Origin: Micromonospora parathelypteridis
GTDB lineage: Bacteria > Actinomycetota > Actinomycetes > Mycobacteriales > Micromonosporaceae
Assembly (NCBI RefSeq): GCF_014201145.1
Contig: NZ_JACHDP010000001.1
Span: 4,402,001-4,466,000, forward strand
DNA: 64,000 bases
Direction of reading: 5' to 3'
Positions 16,632 to 25,152 of the stretch are shown here, piece by piece. How positions within the stretch are numbered: the stretch's first letter is position 1; every line of letters starts with the position of its first letter. The position numbers and the translations under genes are program-made. The notes beneath the pieces were generated by a model that saw only the letters and a program-made list of their open reading frames with translations, had not been told where the DNA came from and searched no databases.

Positions 16632-16834
16632 GATTCCCTCACAGTCGTGGTCGCTGCCCCATCGTCTCCTACTGACGCGCCAGAGCCGGCCCCGGTTGCC
16701 GAGGGTGAACCGAAACACGCCGACCGTCGTGCCGGAATTTTGCTACTATCCGGCGTTTCGTGAGCGTGGCTCGTCTCCGTACCGGGGCTGAGGGGTCGCC
16801 GCGGCAGCGTCGCGTCGCGGGAGTGCAAGGGTAC

Positions 16835-16865
16835 GCGCCGGCCCGGCCATCGGCAGGGCCGGCGC
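16835..16865 (-). terminator. Hairpin terminator for the second L,D-transpeptidase gene
   Basis: Arms GCGCCGGCCC and GGGCCGGCGC form a 10-bp stem with an inner GGCC/GGC pairing, 15 bases beyond the minus-strand stop at 16881. Confidence 0.7.
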
Positions 16866-16880
16866 GAAATGGCCGACGGC

Positions 16881-18152
16881 TCAGAGCGCCGGGCCGGCCC
16901 CGCCACTCGGCACGGGCAGTGCGCTGCCCTTGATGAACTGCGACCAGCTCTGGCTCCACGCCGTCCAGCCGTTGCCGGCGGCGAGCCGGCGCTCGGTGCC
17001 CTTGATCGTGATCGGGTCACCGATCCTCGTCTTGTCGAACAGCCACCGGGCGTTCGCCATGGACACGTTCACGCAGCCGTGCGAGACGTTCTGGCGCCCC
17101 TGCACGTGCTCCGACCAGGGGGCGGCGTGGATGTACTCGCCACCCCAGGTGAGCCGCTGGGCGAACTCGATGTCGGTGACGTAGCGGTTGGCCGGGTCCG
17201 GGTCGTCGCGGGTGTCGAAGGTCGTGGCTTCCTTCTTCTCCATCACGACCATCGTGCCGCTGGACGACGGCGTGCTCTTCTTGCCGAGGCTCACCGGAAT
17301 GGTGCGCACCAGCGCGCCGTTCTCGTACACCGTCATCTTCTTGTTGGCGTTGTCGACCTTCATCTCGAAGGACCGCCCGATCTTGGCGGTGGCCTTCCGG
17401 TCGACGTCGCCGTACTTGCCGTTGCTCAGCGGTATGCCAGCCAGCGCGATCCGCACCGTGATGGTGGTGCCGGGCTTCCAGTACTCGGGTGCCCGGTAGT
17501 AGGCCTGCGTGCCGTTGTCGACCCAGTGCCACGCCCCCGGCTGCGGCGGGTCGGTGCGGACGAACATCCGCTTCTGCACCGCCGCCCGGTCCTTCTTCGG
17601 AATCCCCGGGTGGAACTCGGTGACCACCGGCATGGCCACCCCGTAGCTCTTGTCGTCGAAGAGGTACAGGCCGGAACCAACAGTCGACTTCGGCTTGGCC
17701 ATCGTGGTGAAGCTGCTCGTGCCCTGGCTGCTCGTGCCGTCGGCAGCGCTCGCCGTCACCGAGGCGGTGTAGCGGGTGCCGTACTTCAGCGGGGCGGACG
17801 GCACCCAGGCGGAACCGTCGGTGCGCAGCTTGCCCTCCACCGCGCCCCCGCCGTCCGCCGTCAGGGTGACGGCGGAGACCTTCCCGCCGTCCGGGAGCTT
17901 CGCGCTGATCTCCGTGCTCACCGGCCGGTTGTTCGTGCCGTCGGCCGGGCTCAGGGTGAGCGTGGGCCCGCTCTGCGCGCTTGGCGTGCCCGGTGCCGAG
18001 GGCGCGGACGAGTCTGGTGCGGCGCTCGTGTCTGAGGACGCCCCGCCGACGAATTCCGGCTTCTTCTGCTTGTCGCCGCACCCGGTCAGTGCCAGCGACG
18101 CCACCAGAGTCAGAGCGCCCAGCACCGCCCCGGCTCGCGTGAACCGTGTCAT
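16881..18152 (-). CDS. L,D-transpeptidase lipoprotein (Ldt), tandem paralogue
   Basis: A protein of 423 residues with the same plan as its neighbour: lipobox LTGC at about residue 24, Ser/Pro/Ala linker, Ig-like domains with TSSFTTMAKP, and a YkuD domain with RLTWGGEYIHAAPWSEHVQG and SHGCVNVSMANA. ATG 18152 follows AGAGGTGGGG and gives a clean lipoprotein signal, unlike the longer upstream reading. It is probably a tandem duplicate of the preceding gene; each has its own promoter region and terminator. Confidence 0.94.
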   Translation of the reverse strand: MTRFTRAGAVLGALTLVASLALTGCGDKQKKPEFVGGASSDTSAAPDSSAPSAPGTPSAQSGPTLTLSPADGTNNRPVSTEISAKLPDGGKVSAVTLTADGGGAVEGKLRTDGSAWVPSAPLKYGTRYTASVTASAADGTSSQGTSSFTTMAKPKSTVGSGLYLFDDKSYGVAMPVVTEFHPGIPKKDRAAVQKRMFVRTDPPQPGAWHWVDNGTQAYYRAPEYWKPGTTITVRIALAGIPLSNGKYGDVDRKATAKIGRSFEMKVDNANKKMTVYENGALVRTIPVSLGKKSTPSSSGTMVVMEKKEATTFDTRDDPDPANRYVTDIEFAQRLTWGGEYIHAAPWSEHVQGRQNVSHGCVNVSMANARWLFDKTRIGDPITIKGTERRLAAGNGWTAWSQSWSQFIKGSALPVPSGGAGPAL

Positions 18153-18291
18153 CCCCACCTCTGTTCTCGCGTACCTGGCGGACATCGTGCCGCATCAACG
18201 CCGCAACTCACCCCCCTGTCTTGAGCGCGATGGTGGTTTTGTGCCCTCTTGCCCGCAAAGCTCGACCGAAGGGTGGAGTCGGGTAACCGAA

Positions 18292-18321
18292 TTGGAGCCC
18301 GACTCGGGCGGGTGCTAATGT
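18292..18321 (+). promoter_or_regulatory. Candidate promoter for the first tRNA-Lys
   Basis: TTGGAG (18292-18297) and TAATGT (18316-18321) are 18 bases apart and end 19 bases before the tRNA gene. Confidence 0.5.
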
Positions 18322-18340
18322 TCTCTCCGTTGCCGAACGA

Positions 18341-18416
18341 GCGCCGCTAGCTCAACTGGCAGAGCAGCGGACTCTTAATCCGCGGGTTCGGGGTTCGAGT
18401 CCCTGGCGGCGCACCA
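18341..18416 (+). tRNA. tRNA-Lys (anticodon CUU), copy 1, CCA encoded
   Basis: Acceptor arms GCGCCGC and GCGGCGC, D-arm AGCTCAACTGGCAGAGC, anticodon stem-loop GCGGA-CTCTTAA-TCCGC giving CTT, T-arm GGTTCGAGTCC, discriminator A and an encoded CCA. The same gene recurs at 29418; the identical block extends from 18338 to 18419. Confidence 0.97.
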
Positions 18417-18422
18417 GCAATA

Positions 18423-18459
18423 ATCTGGGCATCTTCCCTTCATGGGTGGGTGCCCAGAT
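18423..18459 (+). terminator. Hairpin terminator after tRNA-Lys copy 1
   Basis: Arms ATCTGGGCA and TGCCCAGAT (9 bp) enclose a loop that itself holds CCC/GGG pairing. It begins 7 bases after CCA. Confidence 0.65.
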
Positions 18460-18569
18460 GTCGTTTCGACGCCAGCAACAGCCGCAACCCGTCAGCGTCA
18501 GCACCCCACCCGGTTGGCCCTCGACGCCCTCAAACTGATCGTGCGCAACGACTGACTGCGGGGGAGCGC

Positions 18570-19139
18570 GTGGCCGCCGACTCCGTACCGACCGGCAGCC
18601 CGGAAACGGTCCTCGTCTGCATTCGAGGCAACTCCGGTTCGGGTAAGAGCAGCATCGCCAGAGAGTTGCGGCGTCGGCACGGCCGGGGTTGTGCGTTGGT
18701 AGAGCAGGACTACCTGCGTCGCATCGTGCTGCGCGAGCGGGACCGTCCCGGCTGGGCGGCGCCGGCGTTGATCGAACAGACCGTGCGTTTCGCGCTCGAC
18801 CACGGCTACCACGTGGTGCTGGAGGGCATCCTGCACACCAGCCGTTACCGGAGCATCTTGACGGGTCTGTGGGACGGCCACCGGGGGCGGTCACTGTTCT
18901 GCTATCTCGACGTTTCCCTGCCCGAGACCCTGAGCCGGCACCTCACGCGTCCGCAGGTCAGCGAGTTCACCGCCGAGCACATGAGCGGCTGGTACGCCGC
19001 CCACGACGTCCTCGGCTGGCCCGGCGAACTCGTCCTCCCAGAGACCGTCGCGCTGGAGGAAGCCGTCGAGGCCATCGCCGCAGCCGCCGGACTACCGCAA
19101 ACAGGGCGGGACGACGACGTGCTCCCGATCGTCCCGTAG
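18570..19139 (+). CDS. P-loop small-molecule kinase (AAA_33/zeta-like)
   Basis: A protein of 189 residues starting at GTG after GGGGGAG. Walker A is GNSGSGKSSIA; then VEQDYLRR, HVVLEGILHTSRY (strand carrying the Walker B acidic residue) and an Arg-containing lid. This layout is shared by nucleoside/antibiotic kinases such as chloramphenicol phosphotransferase and by zeta-type kinases. No antitoxin-like gene is adjacent, so toxin function is not supported. The substrate is unknown. Confidence 0.75.
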   Translation: MAADSVPTGSPETVLVCIRGNSGSGKSSIARELRRRHGRGCALVEQDYLRRIVLRERDRPGWAAPALIEQTVRFALDHGYHVVLEGILHTSRYRSILTGLWDGHRGRSLFCYLDVSLPETLSRHLTRPQVSEFTAEHMSGWYAAHDVLGWPGELVLPETVALEEAVEAIAAAAGLPQTGRDDDVLPIVP

Positions 19140-19225
19140 TGCCCAGTCGCGGCGTGGTCCTGACGAGCTCACGGTGCTGTTTTTGGGTACCACGACGGGG
19201 ATGTTGATCTCGTAGGATGCCGCCC

Positions 19226-20167
19226 ATGATCGTCTCGCCGACTACCCTCACGACGGACCCGGTCGTTGCCAACCCGGAGCTGGCGCCGCTGCGTGAGGCG
19301 GTGCGCGCAGGTGACTGGCCCGCCGTACGCGACCAGCTCGCCGCCTGTGAGGGTGACGCCCGAACCCGGGCGATCCGCGCCGTGTCACAAAAGGCCCCGA
19401 CCGGCTTCCTGGAGTCCGTCGTCAAGGCCGACCCGGCGGACACCGCCGCAGCGGCGATGCTCGCCGACCGGCTCACCGAGAAGGCGTGGCTGGTACGAAC
19501 CCGCAAGATGGCACAGGACGTCAGTCCTGAGCAGTTCAAGCGCTTCCACGAGATGCTCGCCGAGGCGGAACGGGTGACGGCGGACTCCGTGGCGCACGAC
19601 GGCAGCGACCCCGCGGTGTGGACGGTGCGCCTCGTGATCGCCCGAGGTCTTCAGATGGGGGAGGCAGAGACCCGAAGGCGGTACGAGCAGGTCGCCGCAC
19701 GAGACCCGCACCACCTGTCGGCGCAGAGCCAGCTTCTCCAGCGACTCTGCCCGAAGTGGGGTGGGTCGGTCGAGGCCATGCACGAATTTGCCCGGCAGTG
19801 CGCCGCGGCGGCGCCCGAGGGTGCCCACAACGCCGTCCTGATCGCCGAGGCGCACCTCGAGCACGCGTTGTCGCTGCCCGGCGGCCGGCAGGCGTACCTC
19901 AGTCGCCGGGAGGTGGTGGCCGAACTTCAGGAGGCGTTGGGGCGCACGGTCCTGCACCCGGCCTTCCAGCGCACCCCAGGATGGGTTGAGGTCCACCACT
20001 CGTTCGCCCTGCTGTTCGGCCTGATCGGCGATCGCAAGACCGCTCGGCCGCTGTTCGAGGCGACCGGGAACCTGGTCAGCGAGATGCCCTGGAGATATTT
20101 CGGCGACCCGGTCGACGTCTTCCAGGAGCACCGCGCCCGGGCAATGCGGAAGTGGCGGTTGTGGTGA
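19226..20167 (+). CDS. Unknown soluble protein, helical-repeat-like, coupled to an M16 peptidase gene
   Basis: About 313 residues, no signal peptide or membrane segment. The composition and regular A/L helices (LREAVRAGDWPAVRDQLAACEGD; ALRPLFEATG-type pairs near the end) resemble tetratricopeptide-like or DUF4034-like proteins, but I cannot assign a family. ATG 19226 is preferred to 19217 because an AGG lies directly against the earlier ATG. Its TGA overlaps the GTG start of the M16-like gene, implying coupled translation and a joint function. Confidence 0.7.
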   Translation: MIVSPTTLTTDPVVANPELAPLREAVRAGDWPAVRDQLAACEGDARTRAIRAVSQKAPTGFLESVVKADPADTAAAAMLADRLTEKAWLVRTRKMAQDVSPEQFKRFHEMLAEAERVTADSVAHDGSDPAVWTVRLVIARGLQMGEAETRRRYEQVAARDPHHLSAQSQLLQRLCPKWGGSVEAMHEFARQCAAAAPEGAHNAVLIAEAHLEHALSLPGGRQAYLSRREVVAELQEALGRTVLHPAFQRTPGWVEVHHSFALLFGLIGDRKTARPLFEATGNLVSEMPWRYFGDPVDVFQEHRARAMRKWRLW

Positions 20168-21861
20168 TCGAGCGGACCGAGGTGGACGGCGTCCCCTCCG
20201 TCGTCGCCCACACGAGCGGCCCCGCCCGGGCCGGTCTGCTGTTCCGGGTCGGCCAAGCTGACGAGACGCTCGCCAGACGAGGCATCACCCACCTGCTCGA
20301 ACATCTGGTACTACACCCGCTCGGCCAGGCGGATTACCACTACAACGGCTCGACGGGGCAGGTCGTCACCCACTTTCACCTCCAGGGCCCGGTCGATGCC
20401 GTCACCGACTTCCTCGCCAGCGTCTGCCGGTCCGTGCAGAACCTCGACGACGCGCGGATCGAGATCGAGAAGTCCATCGTGTCGACCGAGGAGGGCGGTC
20501 GTGTCACCGGTCCTCTCGATGAGATGCCGCTGTGGCGCTACGGAGCCCGTGACCACGGCCTGGTCAGCTTTCCCCAGTGGGGCCTGCACAACGTCACCGC
20601 GAGCGACCTGCGCGAGTGGGCCGCGCGGTATTTCACCAGGGGTAACGCGGTCCTGTGGTTCGCCGGTGCGGAGCTTCCCGCCGGGCTGAAACTCGACCTG
20701 CCGGACGGCGTCCGCCACGCCGTACCCTCGCCGTCGTCGGCGCTGCCCAGCACGCCGGCGTTCTTCGCGGGCAGCTCACACGCGACGGCGCTCGACGCGG
20801 TGATCCGTGATCGCCCGGCGGGGAGGGTGCTCGCCGGGGTGCTGGAGCGCCGGCTCTTCCGCGCGCTGCGTCAGGAAGCCGGCCTGTCGTATACGGCTGC
20901 CACCAACTACGACTCACGTGGCGACGGATTCGCCGTGCTCAGCGCCCTCGCGGACGCGCTGCCCGGCAAGCAGGGCGCGGTGCTCGGCGGATTTCTGGAC
21001 GTCCTGGCCGAGCTGCGGGTGGGTCGGATCGACGAGGACGACGTCGCGTCGGTGGTGAATCGGGCGACCGCCGCTCTCGAAGGTGACGACGCCGACGCTG
21101 CCCGCCTTCCCAGCGTCGCGTTCCAACTACTGACCAACCAGCCGGTCCTGGACCGTGACCAACTCGTCCGCGAGCTGAAAGCGATCGACGCCGCGGCGGT
21201 CAGGGAGGCGGCTGCCGAGGCGCTGGAGTCGGCGTTGCTCATGACGCCCTTCGGCGCCACGGCGGAGTGGGCCGGTTTCACGGCCGCGCCGACCGGGTCG
21301 ACCGCTGCGCCGGCACCCGCCGCGGGTGACAAGCACCATGCCTCTGGCGCCGATCCCGCGGAACGACTCACGGTGGGTCTGGAGCACGTCAGCCGAGTGA
21401 ACCCGGACCGGCAAGCGACGACGGTACGGTTCGACAACTGCGCCGCGCTGCTCGCCTATCCCGATGGCGGGCGCCTGATGGTCGGCAACGACGCTGTCTC
21501 GGTACGGATCGAGCCCACGATCTATCTCGGCGTGGATACCGCCGCCATCGATGCCCGGGTCCCCGCTCAGCGGCGTATCGCCATGCCCGCTCGGGACCCG
21601 GGTCACATTCCTCACCTCGGACGGCCGGGGACGACGGGGACCCAGGCACCTCTCGTTCGGGTACGACAGTTGGACGTCAAGCAGAAGGTGACCCTCGGGG
21701 TCTTCGCCGTCCTCGCCGTGGTGATGGGTGGCGTGGCCCTGGCCGTGTCGATCGCCATGGCCGTCGGGGCTACGGCGCTGCGCCCGCTCCCCGCCATCGG
21801 TGCATGGATTGCCGCCGGCTACTTCGCTCGCAAGCTTCGTGCGCAATGGACCGAAGCATGA
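20164..21861 (+). CDS. M16-family zinc peptidase-like protein with C-terminal membrane hairpin
   Basis: About 565 residues. The inverted zinc motif HLLEH lies near residues 43-47, and a downstream IEKSIVSTEEGG supplies the third glutamate typical of M16. An RRLFRALRQEAGLSYTAAT stretch (about 225-245) matches the R/Y region of the second M16 half-domain. After a Pro/Ala linker (about 375-395) comes an unassigned beta-rich part and two membrane helices (about 505-555). No signal peptide is seen, so the peptidase is likely cytosolic and membrane-tethered. GTG 20164 overlaps the previous stop (GTGA). Confidence 0.75.
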   Translation: MIERTEVDGVPSVVAHTSGPARAGLLFRVGQADETLARRGITHLLEHLVLHPLGQADYHYNGSTGQVVTHFHLQGPVDAVTDFLASVCRSVQNLDDARIEIEKSIVSTEEGGRVTGPLDEMPLWRYGARDHGLVSFPQWGLHNVTASDLREWAARYFTRGNAVLWFAGAELPAGLKLDLPDGVRHAVPSPSSALPSTPAFFAGSSHATALDAVIRDRPAGRVLAGVLERRLFRALRQEAGLSYTAATNYDSRGDGFAVLSALADALPGKQGAVLGGFLDVLAELRVGRIDEDDVASVVNRATAALEGDDADAARLPSVAFQLLTNQPVLDRDQLVRELKAIDAAAVREAAAEALESALLMTPFGATAEWAGFTAAPTGSTAAPAPAAGDKHHASGADPAERLTVGLEHVSRVNPDRQATTVRFDNCAALLAYPDGGRLMVGNDAVSVRIEPTIYLGVDTAAIDARVPAQRRIAMPARDPGHIPHLGRPGTTGTQAPLVRVRQLDVKQKVTLGVFAVLAVVMGGVALAVSIAMAVGATALRPLPAIGAWIAAGYFARKLRAQWTEA

Positions 21862-21924
21862 CTCATCGACTTTTCTAGGAGCCAGTGTTCCGTCCGCCGG
21901 TGGCGTCATCAATCGGCGGACGTC

Positions 21925-21996
21925 TATAGTTGCGCGGATCACCCCAGTCATGGCCGTGGTGACGCGGCCGGATCGTCGAAGCGCTTCGACGATCCG
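21925..21996 (+). promoter_or_regulatory. Promoter-like -10 and 28-bp palindrome before the GH3 gene
   Basis: TATAGT (21925-21930) is a good -10. At 21969-21996 lies a perfect palindrome with arms CGGATCGTCGAAGC and GCTTCGACGATCCG; its centre GAAGCGCTTC has the AAnCGnTT core of LacI-family operators. It could instead be the terminator of the M16 gene, since the same sequence would fold as a hairpin. Confidence 0.45.
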
Positions 21997-22085
21997 TCGT
22001 TCAGGCCCGTCAGCCGGGTGTCGAGCCTGGTCACGCCGGCCTCGGTGCCCGCTGGGCGCCTGTCGTACGACATGAGGAGAACCGC

Positions 22086-25070
22086 ATGCGGAACTGGCGC
22101 CTCCGGCGCGGAATCACCGCGCTCGCGCTCGCCCTGCTGGCCCTACCGGCCGTTCCCGGCACGGCGCTCGCCGACCCCACCTACCCGTTCCGAAATCCAC
22201 ACCTGCCCGTGGACGCCCGGGTCGACGACCTGCTCGGGCGGCTCACCCAGGACGAGAAGATCTCGTGGCTGCACCAGTACCAGCCGGCCATTCCCCGGCT
22301 GGGCATCGGCCTGTTCAAGACCGGCACCGAGGCGTTGCACGGGGTGGCCTGGTCGACCGACATCGACAACAACGGCGCGGTGGTGAAGGCCCGCGGAACC
22401 GTCTTCCCTCAGCCGGTGGGCATGGCAAGCACCTGGAACACCGACCTGATCCGGCAGGTGGGTTCGGCGGTCGGTGACGAGGCACGCGGCTACCACGCGC
22501 AGAACCCCCGAGTGTGGGGTCTCAACCTCTGGGCGCCGGTGGTCAACCTGCTGCGCGACCCCCGGTGGGGCCGCAACGAGGAGGGCTACTCCGAGGACCC
22601 GGTGCTCACCGCCGCGATCTCCACCGCGTACGGCTCGGGGATGACCGGCGGAGATCCCGACCATCTGAAGACCGCACCGACCCTGAAGCACTACCTGGCC
22701 TACAACAACGAGGTGCGGCGTGACGTGACCTCGTCGAACGTGCCGCCTCGGGTGCTCAACGAGTACGACCGGGCCGCGTTCGAGCCGGCCATCGCCGCCG
22801 ACGCGGCGACCGGGGTGATGGCCGCGTACAACCTGGTCAACGGCCGTCCTGCCACTGTGGATCCGGATCTCGCCACGGTGGTACGCGACTGGACCGACCA
22901 ACCGCTGATGAACGTCACGGACGCCTGGGCGCCGAACAACCTCGTCGCCTCGCAGGGGTACTACGCCACCCAGGCCGAGGGGAACGCCGCGATCGTCAAG
23001 GCCGGCCTCAACAGCTTCATCACCGACGACACCAACGCGCAGCCGACCATCACCGCCATCAAGCAGGCGCTGGCGACCGGTCTGCTCACCGAGCAGGATG
23101 TCGACGCGCGAATCCGGGAAATCCTGAACGTGCGGTTCCGGTTGGGCGAGTTCGACCCGGGCGGCGGCCGGTACGGCGGCATCACCCCGGACGTCATCAA
23201 CAGCCCCGAACATCAGCGGCTGGCCCGGCAGGCCGCGGGCGAGGCGATGGTGTTGCTGAAGAACTCCCGGCAGGCCCTTCCGTTGGACCCGGCCCGGACC
23301 CGCAAGGTGGCCGTGCTCGGGCCGCTGGCCGACACCCTCTACTCCGACTGGTACGGCGGCGACCTGCCGTATCAGGTGACCGCGCTCGACGGCATCCGCG
23401 AGCGGTTGGGCAGCTCGGCGAGCGTCAGCGGGCTCGACGGGGCGGACCGGATCGCCCTGAAGGACCCGGCGACCGGCCGGTACGTCACGGCCACCGGCAC
23501 CACCGACGCCGACCCGGTCGCGGCCACCGGTGTCAGCGCGTCCCTCGCCGCTCAGTTCGACGTGGTGGACTGGGGCCAGGACGTGGTGACGCTGCGCAAC
23601 GCCGCCAACGGCCGTTACCTCGGCTACAACTGGGGGCCGTTCCTCACCCGCGACGAGCAGCCGAACGGCTGGTACGTGCAGCAGCAGTTCAAGCTGGAGC
23701 CGCAGGCCGACGGCAGCGTGGTGCTGCGCTACGTCGGCTACGAGACCAAGGAGAGCTGGTTCGGCGCCGACACGTACGTCACGGTTGGCGCCGACGGCGC
23801 CCTCAAACTCGGCGCGTCGACCGCGGCCGACGCGACCCACTTCAGTCGCGAGGTCATCAGCAGCGGGCTCGACCGGGCAGTCGCCGCGGCCAAGGCCGCC
23901 GACACGGCCGTCCTGGTCGTCGGCAGCAACCCGTTCATCAACGGGCGCGAGGCGCACGACCGGACCTCCACGGCGTTGAGCGCCGGCCAGGAAGCGCTGG
24001 TCAAGGCGGTCGTCAAGGCCAACCCACGCACCGTGCTCGTGCTTCAGACCAGCTACCCGGTCACCATCGGATGGGAGCAGGAGCACGTGCCGGCCATCGT
24101 CTGGACCACCCACGCGGGGGCCGAAACCGGGCACGCCGTCGCCGACGTCCTGTTCGGTGACCGCAACCCGTCCGGCCGGCTCACCCAGACCTGGTACCGC
24201 TCGGACGGGCAGTTGCCGCCGGACCTGCTGGAGTACGACATCATCACGTCCGGCCAGACCTACCTGTACAACACCGCGAAGCCGCTCTATCCGTTCGGCT
24301 ACGGGCTGTCGTACACCCGGTTCCGGTACGGCCAGCCCCGCACCACCGCCCAGTCGGTCGCGCCCGACGGCACCATCGCGGTCAGCGTCGACGTGACCAA
24401 CACCGGCAGCCGGGCCGGGTCCGAGGTGGTCCAGCTCTACACCCACCAGCGCACCTCGCGGGACAAGACGCCGATCCGAGCGCTCAAGGCGTTCCAGCGG
24501 GTCGAACTGGCACCCGGGCAGACCCGGACCGTGACGCTGCGACTGCCCGCCGCCGACCTGGCGCACTGGGACGTCACCCGCAGCCGCTGGGTGGTCGAGT
24601 CGTCCACCTACGACCTGCTGGTGGGCGCGTCCGCCGACGATATCCGGGCCCGGACGGCGGTCGCGGTGCGCGGTGAGACGATCCCGGCCCGGGACCTGTC
24701 CCGGACCACCCGGGCGGAGAACTTCGACCGGTACGCGGGGGTCCGGCTGGTCGACGAGACGAAGGTCCGGGGTACGGCCGTCGGTGCCACCGCTTCCGGT
24801 CAGTGGATCTCGTTCGCCGGGTCCGCCCTGCGCCCCGGCGCGCACACCTTCACCGCGAAGGTCGCCAAGGCCGGCGCGGACGCCGGCACGATCCAGGTCC
24901 GACTGGGCTCGCCCACCGGCCGGTTGCTCGGTACGGCCACCGTGCCCAGCAGCGGCGACGACTACCGGTACGTCAGCGTCAGCGCCGAACTGGCCCGGGC
25001 CGGCGGCACCCACGACGTGTACCTGGTGTTCGACTCCGCGCTGCGGCTGGCCGACTTCTCCATCAGGTGA
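22086..25070 (+). CDS. Secreted GH3 beta-glycosidase with inserted fascin-like domain and C-terminal CBM6-like domain
   Basis: A protein of 994 residues, signal peptide ending GTALADP. GH3 N-terminal barrel (residues about 35-365) with KHYLAYNNE and the nucleophile region NVTDAW (Asp about 279); GH3 C-terminal domain split by an insert (about 455-590, DPATGRYVTATG and NAANGRYLGYNWG) resembling a fascin/RICIN-type trefoil; fibronectin-III-like GH3 end (about 760-860); then a CBM6-like jelly roll (about 877-994). The closest activity class is beta-xylosidase/beta-glucosidase. A good GGAG ribosome site precedes the ATG. Confidence 0.9.
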   Translation: MRNWRLRRGITALALALLALPAVPGTALADPTYPFRNPHLPVDARVDDLLGRLTQDEKISWLHQYQPAIPRLGIGLFKTGTEALHGVAWSTDIDNNGAVVKARGTVFPQPVGMASTWNTDLIRQVGSAVGDEARGYHAQNPRVWGLNLWAPVVNLLRDPRWGRNEEGYSEDPVLTAAISTAYGSGMTGGDPDHLKTAPTLKHYLAYNNEVRRDVTSSNVPPRVLNEYDRAAFEPAIAADAATGVMAAYNLVNGRPATVDPDLATVVRDWTDQPLMNVTDAWAPNNLVASQGYYATQAEGNAAIVKAGLNSFITDDTNAQPTITAIKQALATGLLTEQDVDARIREILNVRFRLGEFDPGGGRYGGITPDVINSPEHQRLARQAAGEAMVLLKNSRQALPLDPARTRKVAVLGPLADTLYSDWYGGDLPYQVTALDGIRERLGSSASVSGLDGADRIALKDPATGRYVTATGTTDADPVAATGVSASLAAQFDVVDWGQDVVTLRNAANGRYLGYNWGPFLTRDEQPNGWYVQQQFKLEPQADGSVVLRYVGYETKESWFGADTYVTVGADGALKLGASTAADATHFSREVISSGLDRAVAAAKAADTAVLVVGSNPFINGREAHDRTSTALSAGQEALVKAVVKANPRTVLVLQTSYPVTIGWEQEHVPAIVWTTHAGAETGHAVADVLFGDRNPSGRLTQTWYRSDGQLPPDLLEYDIITSGQTYLYNTAKPLYPFGYGLSYTRFRYGQPRTTAQSVAPDGTIAVSVDVTNTGSRAGSEVVQLYTHQRTSRDKTPIRALKAFQRVELAPGQTRTVTLRLPAADLAHWDVTRSRWVVESSTYDLLVGASADDIRARTAVAVRGETIPARDLSRTTRAENFDRYAGVRLVDETKVRGTAVGATASGQWISFAGSALRPGAHTFTAKVAKAGADAGTIQVRLGSPTGRLLGTATVPSSGDDYRYVSVSAELARAGGTHDVYLVFDSALRLADFSIR

Positions 25071-25075
25071 GCGGG

Positions 25076-25114
25076 GCCCCGGGGCCGGGTCGGCAGTCGA
25101 CCCGGCCCCGGGGC
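25076..25114. terminator. Strong bidirectional terminator hairpin
   Basis: A perfect 17-bp stem (arms GCCCCGGGGCCGGGTCG and its complement) with loop GCAGT lies between the converging GH3 and CotH genes. Confidence 0.85.
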
Positions 25115-25152
25115 TTGTGCCGAGATCGGCACGGTGCGCCGGCTTGGCTTCG

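Noticed and set aside
18570..19139. Zeta-type toxin of a toxin-antitoxin pair
   Set aside because: The Walker A kinase resembles zeta-like folds, but there is no small antitoxin gene next to it; general P-loop kinase is the safer call.
22143..25013. A 956-codon open frame on the minus strand opposite the GH3 gene
   Set aside because: It is a GC-codon-bias shadow: low-complexity Gly/Arg/Val/Asp composition, no domain, and the plus strand holds a clear GH3 protein with signal peptide and ribosome site.
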